A stretch of 64,000 nt of DNA from Phyllobacterium calauticae. GTDB taxonomy: Bacteria; Pseudomonadota; Alphaproteobacteria; Rhizobiales; Rhizobiaceae. Numbering within the stretch: position 1 is the first letter of the stretch; the number at the start of each line of letters is the position of its first letter. The DNA lies in assembly GCF_019991125.1 (NCBI RefSeq), contig NZ_JAGENB010000004.1:124001-188000 (forward strand). The letters are read 5' to 3'. This document shows positions 18,667-26,972 of the stretch, piece after piece. Under the pieces are notes generated by a model. It searched no databases. It was not told the DNA's origin and worked only from the letters and a program-made list of their open reading frames with translations. Position numbers and translations under genes: made by a program.

Positions 18667-19701
18667 ATGCGTGTTTCGTGTGTGCTGACAATCATGTTTT
18701 CGTGCCTCGTGCTGACGAACTGCCAATCCAGTTCGGGCGTGGACGATGTGCTGGCACAACGGCCTTCGCAGGAAATGACCAGTTCGGTGGTCCGGCCAAG
18801 CCGTTCGGTGACGCGTATCGCCATGGCAACCGTTCCCCCCTCGCCGGTACCCCAGCAGGAAATTCTGGCATGGGCCGGACCGGTCCCGGAATCGGCAGCG
18901 ATCCTGCCACCGGCACCATCCCCTGTCATGGCCGCCCCAACAGAAAGGCCGGTCCCCCAGCCTGCCCCCGCGGATCCGATGGTCAAGGCTGCACCGCAGG
19001 CCCGAATGCAGATCTACAGCCGCCGTTTCCGCGATGCCAAACCCATTAATTTTGGGCCGGCATCGCCGAAGAAACTCGCCGTGCACGGGGTTGACGTGTC
19101 GCGCTGGCAGGGTGACGTGGATTGGGCGAATCTGCGTATGCAAGGCGCCAATTTCGCGTATATCAAAGCTACCGACGGCGGCGATCATATCGACCCGATG
19201 TTCAAGACCAATTGGCGCAACGCCAAGGAAGCCGGCCTGAAGCGGGGCGCCTATCACTTCTTCTACTGGTGCCGCACGGCGGGCGAGCAGGCTGACTGGT
19301 TCATCCGCAATGTTCCCCGGGAACCCGGTGCGCTTCCACCTGCAATAGATGTGGAATGGAATGGCGAATCGAGCTGCAAGCGGCGCCCTTCCCGCGCGCA
19401 GGTGCTGGAAAAGATGCAGGTCTTCATGGACAAGCTGGAGAAACATTATGGCCAGCGGCCGATCATCTACACCGCCCCAGATTTCTATCGGGACAATCTG
19501 AGGGGCGAGCTTGCCGACTATCCCTTCTGGTTGCGCGCGGTCGCCGCTCATCCCTCCAAGGTTTATCCCGGCCGGCGCTGGCTGTTCTGGCAGTATTCCG
19601 GTTCGGGCCTTTCCCATGGCGTCAGCGGCCGAATTGACCTCAACGTGTTCCATGGCAGTGAGGAGGAATGGCACAACTGGGTGACGGCGCGGGCCGGTTA
19701 A
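18667..19701 (+). CDS. GH25 lysozyme-like lipoprotein
   Basis: About 344 residues. The N-terminus is a lipoprotein signal with lipobox LTNC at its end, followed by about 90 residues of Pro/Ala-rich linker (PQPAPADP and similar). The C-terminal 210 residues are a glycoside hydrolase family 25 domain: VHGVDVSRWQGDVDWANLR, FAYIKATDGG, GAYHFFYWCRTAGEQADWF, and the acidic PAIDVEWNG. Such enzymes cleave the N-acetylmuramyl-glucosaminyl bond in peptidoglycan, here probably at the periplasmic membrane face. A GTG two codons upstream is an alternative start; neither has a strong ribosome site. Many rhizobial genomes carry such genes without a phage. Two Cys residues in the domain (YWC and SSC) may pair. 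Confidence 0.87.
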   Translation: MRVSCVLTIMFSCLVLTNCQSSSGVDDVLAQRPSQEMTSSVVRPSRSVTRIAMATVPPSPVPQQEILAWAGPVPESAAILPPAPSPVMAAPTERPVPQPAPADPMVKAAPQARMQIYSRRFRDAKPINFGPASPKKLAVHGVDVSRWQGDVDWANLRMQGANFAYIKATDGGDHIDPMFKTNWRNAKEAGLKRGAYHFFYWCRTAGEQADWFIRNVPREPGALPPAIDVEWNGESSCKRRPSRAQVLEKMQVFMDKLEKHYGQRPIIYTAPDFYRDNLRGELADYPFWLRAVAAHPSKVYPGRRWLFWQYSGSGLSHGVSGRIDLNVFHGSEEEWHNWVTARAG

Positions 19702-19703
19702 GC

Positions 19704-19717
19704 CCACGCAAGCGTGG
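19704..19717. other. Small hairpin after the GH25 gene
   Basis: CCACGC (19704-19709) and GCGTGG (19712-19717) form a 6-bp stem just after the lysozyme-like gene. There is no T run; it is only a weak candidate terminator. Confidence 0.35.
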
Positions 19718-19806
19718 CGCCAATTACATGCAATTTGCGTCCCGGGTTTAACCTAATTCTGACGAATGGCCGCTATTCAAGGTGTTCCATTCTGAAGGGG
19801 GAAACA

Positions 19807-20319
19807 ATGGCGTGGAGACTTATGCTGGCAAGTGCCGTACTTGCCATGACACGGACGATACCGAACGTTTTCACAGGGCCGCGCAGTTCCGGTCTCGTAT
19901 CGGACAACGCCTTCGAAATGCAGTTGAACCCCGCTCCCATCAATCCCGACTGGATATTGGACGGTAACCCGCAGGCGCGCGCCCGCGAACAATCCGCAAG
20001 CCGCGACCGGGCGGCCTACACCGCGATATGGGATTGCACGGCCGGAACCTTCCGCTGGTATTTCGGTTGGGACGAAACCGTCTGCATTCTCGAAGGTGAA
20101 GTGCACGTCACGGACGCCGAAGGGCTCACCCGTACCTTGCGTGCGGGAGATGTTGCCTACTTTACCGGCGGAACGTGGGCAACCTGGAAGATAGACCGCT
20201 ATCTGAAGAAGGTCGCGTTCATGCGCCGTACCCTGCCGGCACCGGCATCATTCATCTATCGCGCCAGTGATGCCGCCCGCAGGCGCTGGGGCCGCACCAA
20301 AGGCGGCGCGCTGCAATGA
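19807..20319 (+). CDS. Cupin-domain protein (DUF861/cupin_3 type)
   Basis: About 170 residues. The start at 19807 is chosen because AAGGGGG at 19795-19801 precedes it; the frame is open 31 codons earlier. The core is a single cupin barrel of the (S)-ureidoglycine aminohydrolase/EutQ-like type: AAYTAIWDCTAGTFRWYFGWDETVCILEGEVHVTDAEG and LRAGDVAYFTGGTWATWKID. The N-terminal 17 residues are hydrophobic (MAWRLMLASAVLAM) and could anchor it or be a signal. No enzymatic role can be assigned. It has no clear partner among its neighbours. Confidence 0.75.
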   Translation: MAWRLMLASAVLAMTRTIPNVFTGPRSSGLVSDNAFEMQLNPAPINPDWILDGNPQARAREQSASRDRAAYTAIWDCTAGTFRWYFGWDETVCILEGEVHVTDAEGLTRTLRAGDVAYFTGGTWATWKIDRYLKKVAFMRRTLPAPASFIYRASDAARRRWGRTKGGALQ

Positions 20320-20349
20320 GGCAGCTCCTTCCAGTCAAGATTTCCCGAT

Positions 20350-21498
20350 TTATCGCAGCTTGAGATTCTCCCGGGTCAGTTGATCGACGGAGGTGCAGCC
20401 CATGAGCTTCATTCCCCGCTCTATCTCGATCTTGAGCTGATCCAGCGCGCGGTCGACGCCAGCCTGACCGGCCGCGGCAAGGGGATAAAGGTAATAACGT
20501 CCGATCCCGACCGCCTTGGCGCCCATGGACAAGGCTTTGAGCACATGCGTCCCGCGCTGGATTCCGCCGTCCATGATCACATCGATTTTGTCGCCCACGG
20601 CATCAACGATCTCAGCCAGTTGGTCGAATGCGGCGCGCGATCCGTCGAGTTGCCTGCCGCCGTGATTGGAGAGAATAATACCCGTGCAGCCGATATCGAC
20701 TGCGCGCCTGGCATCCGCCACCGACATGATGCCCTTCAGGCAGAACTGCCCTGACCAGTGCTGCACCATCTCGGCAACATCATCCCAGGTCATCGAGGGA
20801 TCCAGCATCTCGGTGAAATACCGGCTGATCGACATGGCGCCGCTGCCCATGTCCACGTGTTCTTCCAGTTGCGGCAGGCTGAAGCGTTCATGCGTGAGAT
20901 AGTTCAGTGCCCATTGCGGCTTGATGGCGAACTGCAGCATGCCGGCAAGATTGAGCCTGAACGGAATGGAAAAGCCGGTGCGCAAATCACGCTCGCGGTT
21001 ACCCCCGGTAATGCTGTCGACGGTCAGCATCATCACCTCGACGCCAGCGTCCTTGGCCCTCTGCATCATCGCCCGGTTCAGGCCGCGGTCCTTGTGAAAG
21101 TAGAACTGATAGACCTGCGGGCCGCTATAGGACTTGCGCAGTTTCTCAAGGCTGACTGTACCAAGCGATGAAACACCGAACATCGTTCCGTGCCTTGCTG
21201 CCGCGGCTGCAACCGCATGCTCTCCTTGATGGTGAAACAACCGCTGCAGGGCTGTCGGGGAGCAGTAGAAGGGCACGGCAAGCTTTTGTCCCATGACAAC
21301 AACGGATGTATCGACACTCTTTACCCCCCGCAGCACATTGGGAATGAGATCGCAATGGTCGAAACTTTCCGTATTCCGGCGATAGGTGACTTCATCATCC
21401 GCTGCCCCGTCGATATAGTCGAAGATTGGCCCCGGCAGCCGCCGTTTGGCCAAAGTCCTGAAATCGTGGAAATTGTGGCAATCGCTCAGACGCATCAT
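20350..21498 (-). CDS. FMN-dependent alpha-hydroxy acid dehydrogenase (LldD-like)
   Basis: A 382-residue TIM-barrel flavoprotein of the L-lactate dehydrogenase/glycolate oxidase family. The N-terminus shows DFRTLAKRRLPGPIFDYIDGAADDE. The active-site base His279 lies in SNHGGRQLDGS, and VIMDGGIQRGTHVLKALSMGAKAVGIGR carries the FMN phosphate-binding loop. It oxidises a 2-hydroxy acid such as L-lactate and passes electrons to quinone or oxygen. It stands alone between the cupin gene (convergent, 30 bp away) and a 0.7-kb gap, so the substrate is not clear from context. Confidence 0.88.
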   Translation of the reverse strand: MMRLSDCHNFHDFRTLAKRRLPGPIFDYIDGAADDEVTYRRNTESFDHCDLIPNVLRGVKSVDTSVVVMGQKLAVPFYCSPTALQRLFHHQGEHAVAAAAARHGTMFGVSSLGTVSLEKLRKSYSGPQVYQFYFHKDRGLNRAMMQRAKDAGVEVMMLTVDSITGGNRERDLRTGFSIPFRLNLAGMLQFAIKPQWALNYLTHERFSLPQLEEHVDMGSGAMSISRYFTEMLDPSMTWDDVAEMVQHWSGQFCLKGIMSVADARRAVDIGCTGIILSNHGGRQLDGSRAAFDQLAEIVDAVGDKIDVIMDGGIQRGTHVLKALSMGAKAVGIGRYYLYPLAAAGQAGVDRALDQLKIEIERGMKLMGCTSVDQLTRENLKLR

Positions 21499-22213
21499 TC
21501 AACCCTTGTTTGATTCACGGCTGAGAATAGGCGGGAATTGCTGCGGATGCACTAAGTGTGGCGACAAGACATCATTTTCCAACAGGTATAAAGCTGAGCT
21601 TTCATTTCCTTGACGATGACTTTACCGACACGGGATCGATGCAGAGCCTCGGCTACATTGCCCATGCGTCATTTGTGGCGGCAATATCACTCAGCGTAAA
21701 ATCTTATGCCTGCCCGGTCGCACTTAACGTCACCGCGAAGACGCCCGAAAAAGCTCGAACCCGAATAATATTCTTCATCTGAATGATCTCTTCTGCTGTC
21801 TTCGTTCTTCTGCCAGCAATAGTCGGACTTGCAATCTGTCGAAAAATGGGCTGCCTATACTGAAAATGGAATAAGGAGCGGTCCCTTGCAACGCACTTTT
21901 CTCCGGTTGGTCGGTTCCTGCTTGCGGTCGGCACTTCTTTCCACGGAGACAAGGGGAAATTACTTCCTGTTCACGATTTTTCAAAAGATTTATCTGTCAG
22001 TTATATTATCAATAAAGTTCTTGATCTTGGCGTTATATGATATCGTCACACCTGTGATGGGCAGAGGACGGGGGTTCAAAGCAAAAGCAAGTTAGAGTTG
22101 CGGGCTTTTCTTTTATGGAAGCTTAGGCTATTCCGCCGTCCATGACTGAAAGGTCAATTGCAGCTACCGCGCACAATCAGCCGATAGACAGTGCTCGCTG
22201 AAGAGGCAGCACG
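21499..22213. other. 715-bp region without a supported gene
   Basis: It contains two short open frames (21558-21782 and 21829-22095) with no recognisable domain, composition unlike the flanking genes, and no convincing ribosome site. About 21960-22045 is distinctly AT-rich and likely includes the promoter region of the large synthetase gene, but no clear -35/-10 pair was found. GAATAATATTC near 21763 is a short AT-rich near-palindrome of unknown meaning. Confidence 0.5.
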
Positions 22214-25200
22214 GTGTTTTCTGCGGGCATAAGCCCGGCGATGCTCGACCTACGACGAGAGAGTTTGGAAATGGACCATGGTGTTGACGGTGCCGGACGC
22301 GACAGGGGCGCGGCGGAAAATTCAAGTAACCAGCCTGTAGCAAGGACTGGCTTCGGAAGTATTGATGCGATTGTAAAAAACGCCTCCGACTCCGGAACGA
22401 TTGCACGCCCGCAGATTTTGACGGGTGCTGACTTTGCGCAAGAAGGGCGCCCGGGTGAACGGCTCGACCGCTTCTTCGAGGAGCTTGCACAAACCTATGA
22501 TGCGTCACCGGCGGTTATCTCCGTAGGACGCGTCTGGACCTATCGCGAGCTGAACAGGCGCGCCAATCAGTTCGCCCGTCTCCTGGCGGATCGGGGCGTA
22601 CAGCCCGGCGACCGGGTCGGACTCCTGCTCGACCGTTCCGCCGAGACCTACGTTGCATTGCTGGCCGTGATGAAGGCCGGTGCGGCGTTTGTTCCGCTCG
22701 CCACCGCCTTTCCCGAAGAGCGGATGAAGCTCATCATCGAAGATGCTAATGTCGGATTGATCATCACCATTGCGGCCTATTCTTCCCGGGTCGAGCAGTT
22801 GCCTGTTCCCCATGTGCTGATCGACGGGGCTGCAGCCGAAATCACCGCCAAGCCCGACAAGCCTTTGCCGTTGAATCCTGCAGCCTCCGCGGCCGAGGAC
22901 ATCTGCTATATCCTCTACACCTCGGGTACCACCGGCAGGCCCAAGGGCGTGGCCATCACGCATCAGAGCATCTGCAACTTCGTCCGGGTCGCCGCCGCAT
23001 CCTACGGCTACCGGCCGGGCGACCGCGTCTATCAGGGCATGACCATCGCCTTCGACTTCTCTGCGGAAGAGATCTGGGTGCCTTTCGCCGCCGGTGCAAC
23101 GGTGGTGCCCGCGCCGGGACCGCTGACACTGGTTGGCGAGGAACTTGCTGATTTTCTCCGGGCGAATGATGTAACATGCATGGCCTGCAGCCCGACCCTG
23201 CTTTCCTCCATCGAAAGCGATGTGCCAAGTCTGCGGGCGCTGCTGGTGGGTGGCGAAGCATGCTCGCACAACCTTGTGGTGCGCTGGTCAAAACCAGGAC
23301 GGCAAATCCTCAACACCTATGGCCCCACCGAAGCCACCGTTACCGCCACGATGGGCCTGCTCACACCCGACAGGCCCGTGACCATCGGCGCGCCGCTGCC
23401 CACTTATTCCATTGTCGTGATCGATCCTTCCGTGTCGGCACTGACCGAGCCAGGCGAGCTTGGCGAAATCGGCATTGCCGGCATCGGTCTTGCGGTGGGC
23501 TATCTCAACCGGCCGGACCTGACAGAACAGAAATTCATTCCCGATTTTCTCGACCTGCCGAACAATCCTTCAAAGCGCATCTACCGGACGGGTGATCTTG
23601 GCCGGATCAATGACGATGGCGAGATTGAGTATCACGGGCGCATCGACACCCAGGTCAAAATCCGCGGCTACCGCATCGAACTCGGAGAAATCGAAACCGT
23701 GCTGCTGGAGCAGCCCGCAATCGCACAGGCCGCCGTCACGACCTGGGAAATTGAACCCGGCCGTGTCGAACTCGTTGCCTATTATGCTCCCAAGAGCGGC
23801 ATGCTGCCGATCTCCCGCGCCGACATTGCCGGAGAGCTCAAACGGCGCCTGCCCGACTACATGGTGCCATCCTATCTGGAAGAGCTGGCCGCCATCCCGA
23901 TGACCGTCTCGAACAAGGTGGACTTGCGCCAGCTTCCCAAGCCGACAAGCGTGCGTTTGTCGGCCGAACGAACCATCACCCCGCCCAGCAATGATGACGA
24001 ACGCTTTTTGGCCGACGTTCTGGCCGAAGTGCTGAAGTTCGACGAGGTGTCCGTGGAGGACAACTTCTTCGACGATCTCGGCGCCAATTCTCTGCTGATG
24101 GCCCGTTTCTGCGCGCGCGTCCGCACCCGGAAAGAGTGGGCGACGACATCCATGCGGGATATCTATCTCTATCCCACCGTCGCCCGCCTTGCGCAGCATC
24201 TGCGCATACCCGAGGAGATGGCGACCGCCGTCAACGAGCGCGTTCTTACGCACCGGGCGTCGAACATTGCCTATTGGACCTGCGGAGCGGCGCAGCTGCT
24301 TTTCTACGGTCTCTATAGCTATTTTGGACTGTGGGCACTGGACCGCGGACTCAACTGGACCTACGACAAGCTCGACGAGCCGCTGCAACTCTATCTGCGT
24401 TGTGTCCTGCTTTCGGGTGGCATCTTCTTTGGAATGTCAGGCGTTGCCATTGTTGCAAAATGGGTGCTTGTGGGGCGCTGGAAGCCGGAAGTCTTCCCCA
24501 TCTGGGGCTGGCGCTACTATCGTTTCTGGGTTCTGCAGACGTTGATCCGCACAGCCCCCGTTGTGCTGTTCCGCGGCAGCCCGCTCTATAATCTGTATCT
24601 ACGGCTCCTCGGAGCCAAGCTCGGACGAAACGCAGTCATTGAGTGCCGCACCGTTCCAGTGTGTACGGACCTCATATCCATTGGCGACAATGCGATTCTG
24701 CGCAAGGAATCGATGATCCTTGGCTATCGAGCCCAAGCCGGCTATATCCAGACGGGATCGCTGACCATCGGTCATGATGCATTTGTCGGTGTGGGCTGCA
24801 CGCTCGACATCGACACCAAGATGGGCGACCGCTCCCAGCTCGGCCATTCGTCCTCGCTTCAGCGCGGGCAGAGCATCCCCGACGGTATCCGCTGGCACGG
24901 ATCGCCGGCAGTGCCGACGACCGCTGACTATTGCAAGGTTCGCAACGTCAATCCGTCCAATATTCGACGCTTCCTCTTTGAAGCCGTTCAACTGGTGGGC
25001 TTGTTTACCCTCGTCACCCCCATCCCGCTGCTGTTCCACAGCTATTGGCAGAATGTCAGCGACGACTACCAGGAAACCATCGGCATTGTGGCGATCGGCA
25101 CCACCGTCACGTTATTCGGATATATTGTCGTGGCCTTTTTGGCAGCAACAATCGTGCCTCGCTTGCTCAGTCTGATTTTGAAATCTGGCCGCACCTACAC

Positions 25201-26404
25201 GCTTTACGGGTTCCGGTACTGGTTGCAGACTGTGGTCGAATTCACCAGTAATTCGCGCGTTCTCAATCTCATGTTCGGCGACAGCTCGGCAATCGTCCAT
25301 TACATGCGCGCCATCGGCTGGAACCTCAACAAGGTGGTGCAGACCGGTTCCAATTTTGGCAGCAACCAGCAGCACGAAAATCCGCTCCTTTGCGAAATCG
25401 GCAGCCAAACCATGGTGTCGGATGGGCTGTTCATGATCAACATGCACAAGTCCGCCTCCTCCTTCCGGCTTGAGCATACGAAGATTGGCGAACGCAACTA
25501 TTTGGGCAACAACATCTACTATCCGCCGGACGGACAGACGGGCGACAACTGCCTGCTTGGCACGAAAGTGATGATCCCCATTGACGGACCGGTCCGTGAG
25601 AATGTCGGCCTTCTCGGCTCGCCGTCCTTTGAAATCCCTCGCATGGTCAACCGCGACAAGGAACTTATTGCCGGAATCAGCGAAGAGGACCGGCGCCGTC
25701 GCCTCAAGTTCAAGAACCGTTACAATGCGATGACAGCGCTGCTGTTTCTGGCAGCGCAATGGGTCATGCTGTTTGTCACATTGGTGATCTGGGACCGCGC
25801 GCTCAACTACTATACCGAATGGGCGCAGACCGCGCTCTTCGTCGCCGTGCTCCTGACGTCGGTCATCACCATTCCATTCTATATTCTGGTGGAGCGGGCA
25901 AGCCTCGGTTTCGGCAAGCTGAAGCCGCAGATGACGACGATCTATGACGTTACTTTCTGGCATCACGAACGCCATTGGAAGCTGGCGGATTCGCCCATCA
26001 TCCGCCTGTTCGCCGGCACGCCATTCCGTCCGATGATCCTGCGCCTGCTGGGCGTCAAGATGGGCCGGAGGGTCTATGACGGCGGCAGCAATCTGACCGA
26101 ACGTTCGCTGGTGGAAATCGGCGATGATGCCACCCTCAATGAAGGTAGCGTCATTCAGGCCCATTCGCTCGAAGAAGGTGCATTCAAGTCCGATTTCATC
26201 CGCATCGGCCGCGGCTGCACGCTCGGACCTGCTGCCTTCATCCATTACGGTGTCGTGATGGGCAACGGGTCGGTGGTGGATGCGGATTCATTCGTGATGA
26301 AAGGCGAAGTACTGGAGCCCAACTCCATATGGCGGGGTAACCCGGCCAAGCTTCACCGGTTTGTCACGCCTGTTCTGAACAGTGGTATGAAGACAACCGC
26401 TTGA
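22214..26404 (+). CDS. Pls-like polyamino-acid synthetase (membrane NRPS with terminal acetyltransferase-like domains)
   Basis: A 1396-residue protein. Residues about 80-583 are an adenylation domain: A3 YILYTSGTTGRPKG, A5 NTYGPTEATV, A7 YRTGDLG, A8 QVKIRGYRIELGEIE, A10 Lys568. Residues about 593-666 are a carrier domain with the pantetheine Ser626 in LGANSLL. The rest has six membrane segments (near 683-713, 726-756, 920-946, 956-990, 1170-1198, 1206-1233). Between and after them are three soluble parts with hexapeptide-repeat character (781-905, 996-1163, 1237-1390). There is no condensation or thioesterase domain. This is the architecture of Streptomyces epsilon-poly-lysine synthetase (terminal domain family TIGR02353). 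It would join many copies of one amino acid and probably export the chain. The GTG start follows AGAGG; ATG codons at 22241 and 22271 are alternatives. GNAT and phosphopantetheinyl transferase genes follow. Confidence 0.9.
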   Translation: MFSAGISPAMLDLRRESLEMDHGVDGAGRDRGAAENSSNQPVARTGFGSIDAIVKNASDSGTIARPQILTGADFAQEGRPGERLDRFFEELAQTYDASPAVISVGRVWTYRELNRRANQFARLLADRGVQPGDRVGLLLDRSAETYVALLAVMKAGAAFVPLATAFPEERMKLIIEDANVGLIITIAAYSSRVEQLPVPHVLIDGAAAEITAKPDKPLPLNPAASAAEDICYILYTSGTTGRPKGVAITHQSICNFVRVAAASYGYRPGDRVYQGMTIAFDFSAEEIWVPFAAGATVVPAPGPLTLVGEELADFLRANDVTCMACSPTLLSSIESDVPSLRALLVGGEACSHNLVVRWSKPGRQILNTYGPTEATVTATMGLLTPDRPVTIGAPLPTYSIVVIDPSVSALTEPGELGEIGIAGIGLAVGYLNRPDLTEQKFIPDFLDLPNNPSKRIYRTGDLGRINDDGEIEYHGRIDTQVKIRGYRIELGEIETVLLEQPAIAQAAVTTWEIEPGRVELVAYYAPKSGMLPISRADIAGELKRRLPDYMVPSYLEELAAIPMTVSNKVDLRQLPKPTSVRLSAERTITPPSNDDERFLADVLAEVLKFDEVSVEDNFFDDLGANSLLMARFCARVRTRKEWATTSMRDIYLYPTVARLAQHLRIPEEMATAVNERVLTHRASNIAYWTCGAAQLLFYGLYSYFGLWALDRGLNWTYDKLDEPLQLYLRCVLLSGGIFFGMSGVAIVAKWVLVGRWKPEVFPIWGWRYYRFWVLQTLIRTAPVVLFRGSPLYNLYLRLLGAKLGRNAVIECRTVPVCTDLISIGDNAILRKESMILGYRAQAGYIQTGSLTIGHDAFVGVGCTLDIDTKMGDRSQLGHSSSLQRGQSIPDGIRWHGSPAVPTTADYCKVRNVNPSNIRRFLFEAVQLVGLFTLVTPIPLLFHSYWQNVSDDYQETIGIVAIGTTVTLFGYIVVAFLAATIVPRLLSLILKSGRTYTLYGFRYWLQTVVEFTSNSRVLNLMFGDSSAIVHYMRAIGWNLNKVVQTGSNFGSNQQHENPLLCEIGSQTMVSDGLFMINMHKSASSFRLEHTKIGERNYLGNNIYYPPDGQTGDNCLLGTKVMIPIDGPVRENVGLLGSPSFEIPRMVNRDKELIAGISEEDRRRRLKFKNRYNAMTALLFLAAQWVMLFVTLVIWDRALNYYTEWAQTALFVAVLLTSVITIPFYILVERASLGFGKLKPQMTTIYDVTFWHHERHWKLADSPIIRLFAGTPFRPMILRLLGVKMGRRVYDGGSNLTERSLVEIGDDATLNEGSVIQAHSLEEGAFKSDFIRIGRGCTLGPAAFIHYGVVMGNGSVVDADSFVMKGEVLEPNSIWRGNPAKLHRFVTPVLNSGMKTTA

Positions 26405-26443
26405 CCCTCGCCTTCGCGATGTGGATTGTTGAACTGCAAAACG

Positions 26444-26469
26444 CTCCTGGGATGCTTGCATCCCAGGAG
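26444..26469. other. Perfect 11-bp hairpin between synthetase and acetyltransferase genes
   Basis: CTCCTGGGATG (26444-26454), a CTTG loop and CATCCCAGGAG (26459-26469) form a very stable stem. No T run follows. It lies 7 bp before the probable ribosome site of the next gene, so it may tune expression of the downstream genes or protect the upstream mRNA end. Confidence 0.7.
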
Positions 26470-26489
26470 ATTGTGTCGGAGATCGCATA

Positions 26490-26972
26490 TTGACAGACCG
26501 CCACGGGAAGGTCGTTGACGTCCAGCTCGCACCCGTCACCGAGGCCGTCAGGGCCCTGGTGACGTCGCTTGAACTTGCCCCGGAGCAGTTGGATTTTGTT
26601 GCAAGCAATGCGGAATCCCTGGATGAGGCCGCGCTTGATGCGGATGCACGGCCGCGCGTCGTGATGGCCGGAGACCGCATCGTCGGATTCCTCATGTACG
26701 AGGCGCCCGCAGATGATGACGAGGCGACGATCTACCGTTTTATGATCGATCGCGCCTATCAGGGCAAAGGCTATGGCAAAGCTGCCTTGCGCAAGGTGCT
26801 GGACGAAATCAGTGGCCTTGGACACGTGCGGCACGTTTCGATCTGCTATGAACCGGAAAACGAAGGTGCGCGGCACCTCTATCGCGCCGCAGGCTTCGTG
26901 GAAGAAGGATTGGACGAAGACGGAGAAATGATTGCCGATCTGGTTCTGCCGACGCAGACGGTTGATCCGTGA
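26490..26972 (+). CDS. GNAT acetyltransferase, diamine N-acetyltransferase-like
   Basis: A 160-residue GNAT-fold protein. IYRFMIDRAYQGKGYGKAALRKVLDEI carries the acetyl-CoA pyrophosphate loop (QGKGYGKAA), and ENEGARHLYRAAGFVEEG is the usual C-terminal block. The pattern resembles the spermine/spermidine acetyltransferases BltD and PaiA, which acetylate primary amines. The start is TTG at 26490, preceded by GGAG. It lies between the Pls-like synthetase and the phosphopantetheinyl transferase and overlaps the latter by GTGA. A role in acetylating a basic monomer or product, for tailoring or self-protection, is inferred from position only. Confidence 0.85.
   Translation: MTDRHGKVVDVQLAPVTEAVRALVTSLELAPEQLDFVASNAESLDEAALDADARPRVVMAGDRIVGFLMYEAPADDDEATIYRFMIDRAYQGKGYGKAALRKVLDEISGLGHVRHVSICYEPENEGARHLYRAAGFVEEGLDEDGEMIADLVLPTQTVDP

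Noticed and set aside
18667-19701. Prophage endolysin
   Set aside because: No holin, tail, capsid or integrase gene is nearby, and the protein carries a lipoprotein signal.
18646-19707. 353-codon minus-strand frame opposite the GH25 gene
   Set aside because: The plus strand encodes a clear lysozyme domain with a lipobox; the minus frame shows no motif.
21763-21773. GAATAATATTC near-palindrome as another site of the murein-recycling operator
   Set aside because: Its half-sites are 3 bp apart rather than 5, it is single, and no matching -35/-10 layout surrounds it.
21558-22095. Two short plus-strand frames upstream of the synthetase gene
   Set aside because: There is no good ribosome site, no known domain and no conserved feature; the second runs through an AT-rich probable promoter region.
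25112-26245. 377-codon minus-strand frame opposite the synthetase C-terminus
   Set aside because: It lies wholly within the synthetase gene, has shadow composition, and the plus-strand hexapeptide domains and membrane segments are convincing.
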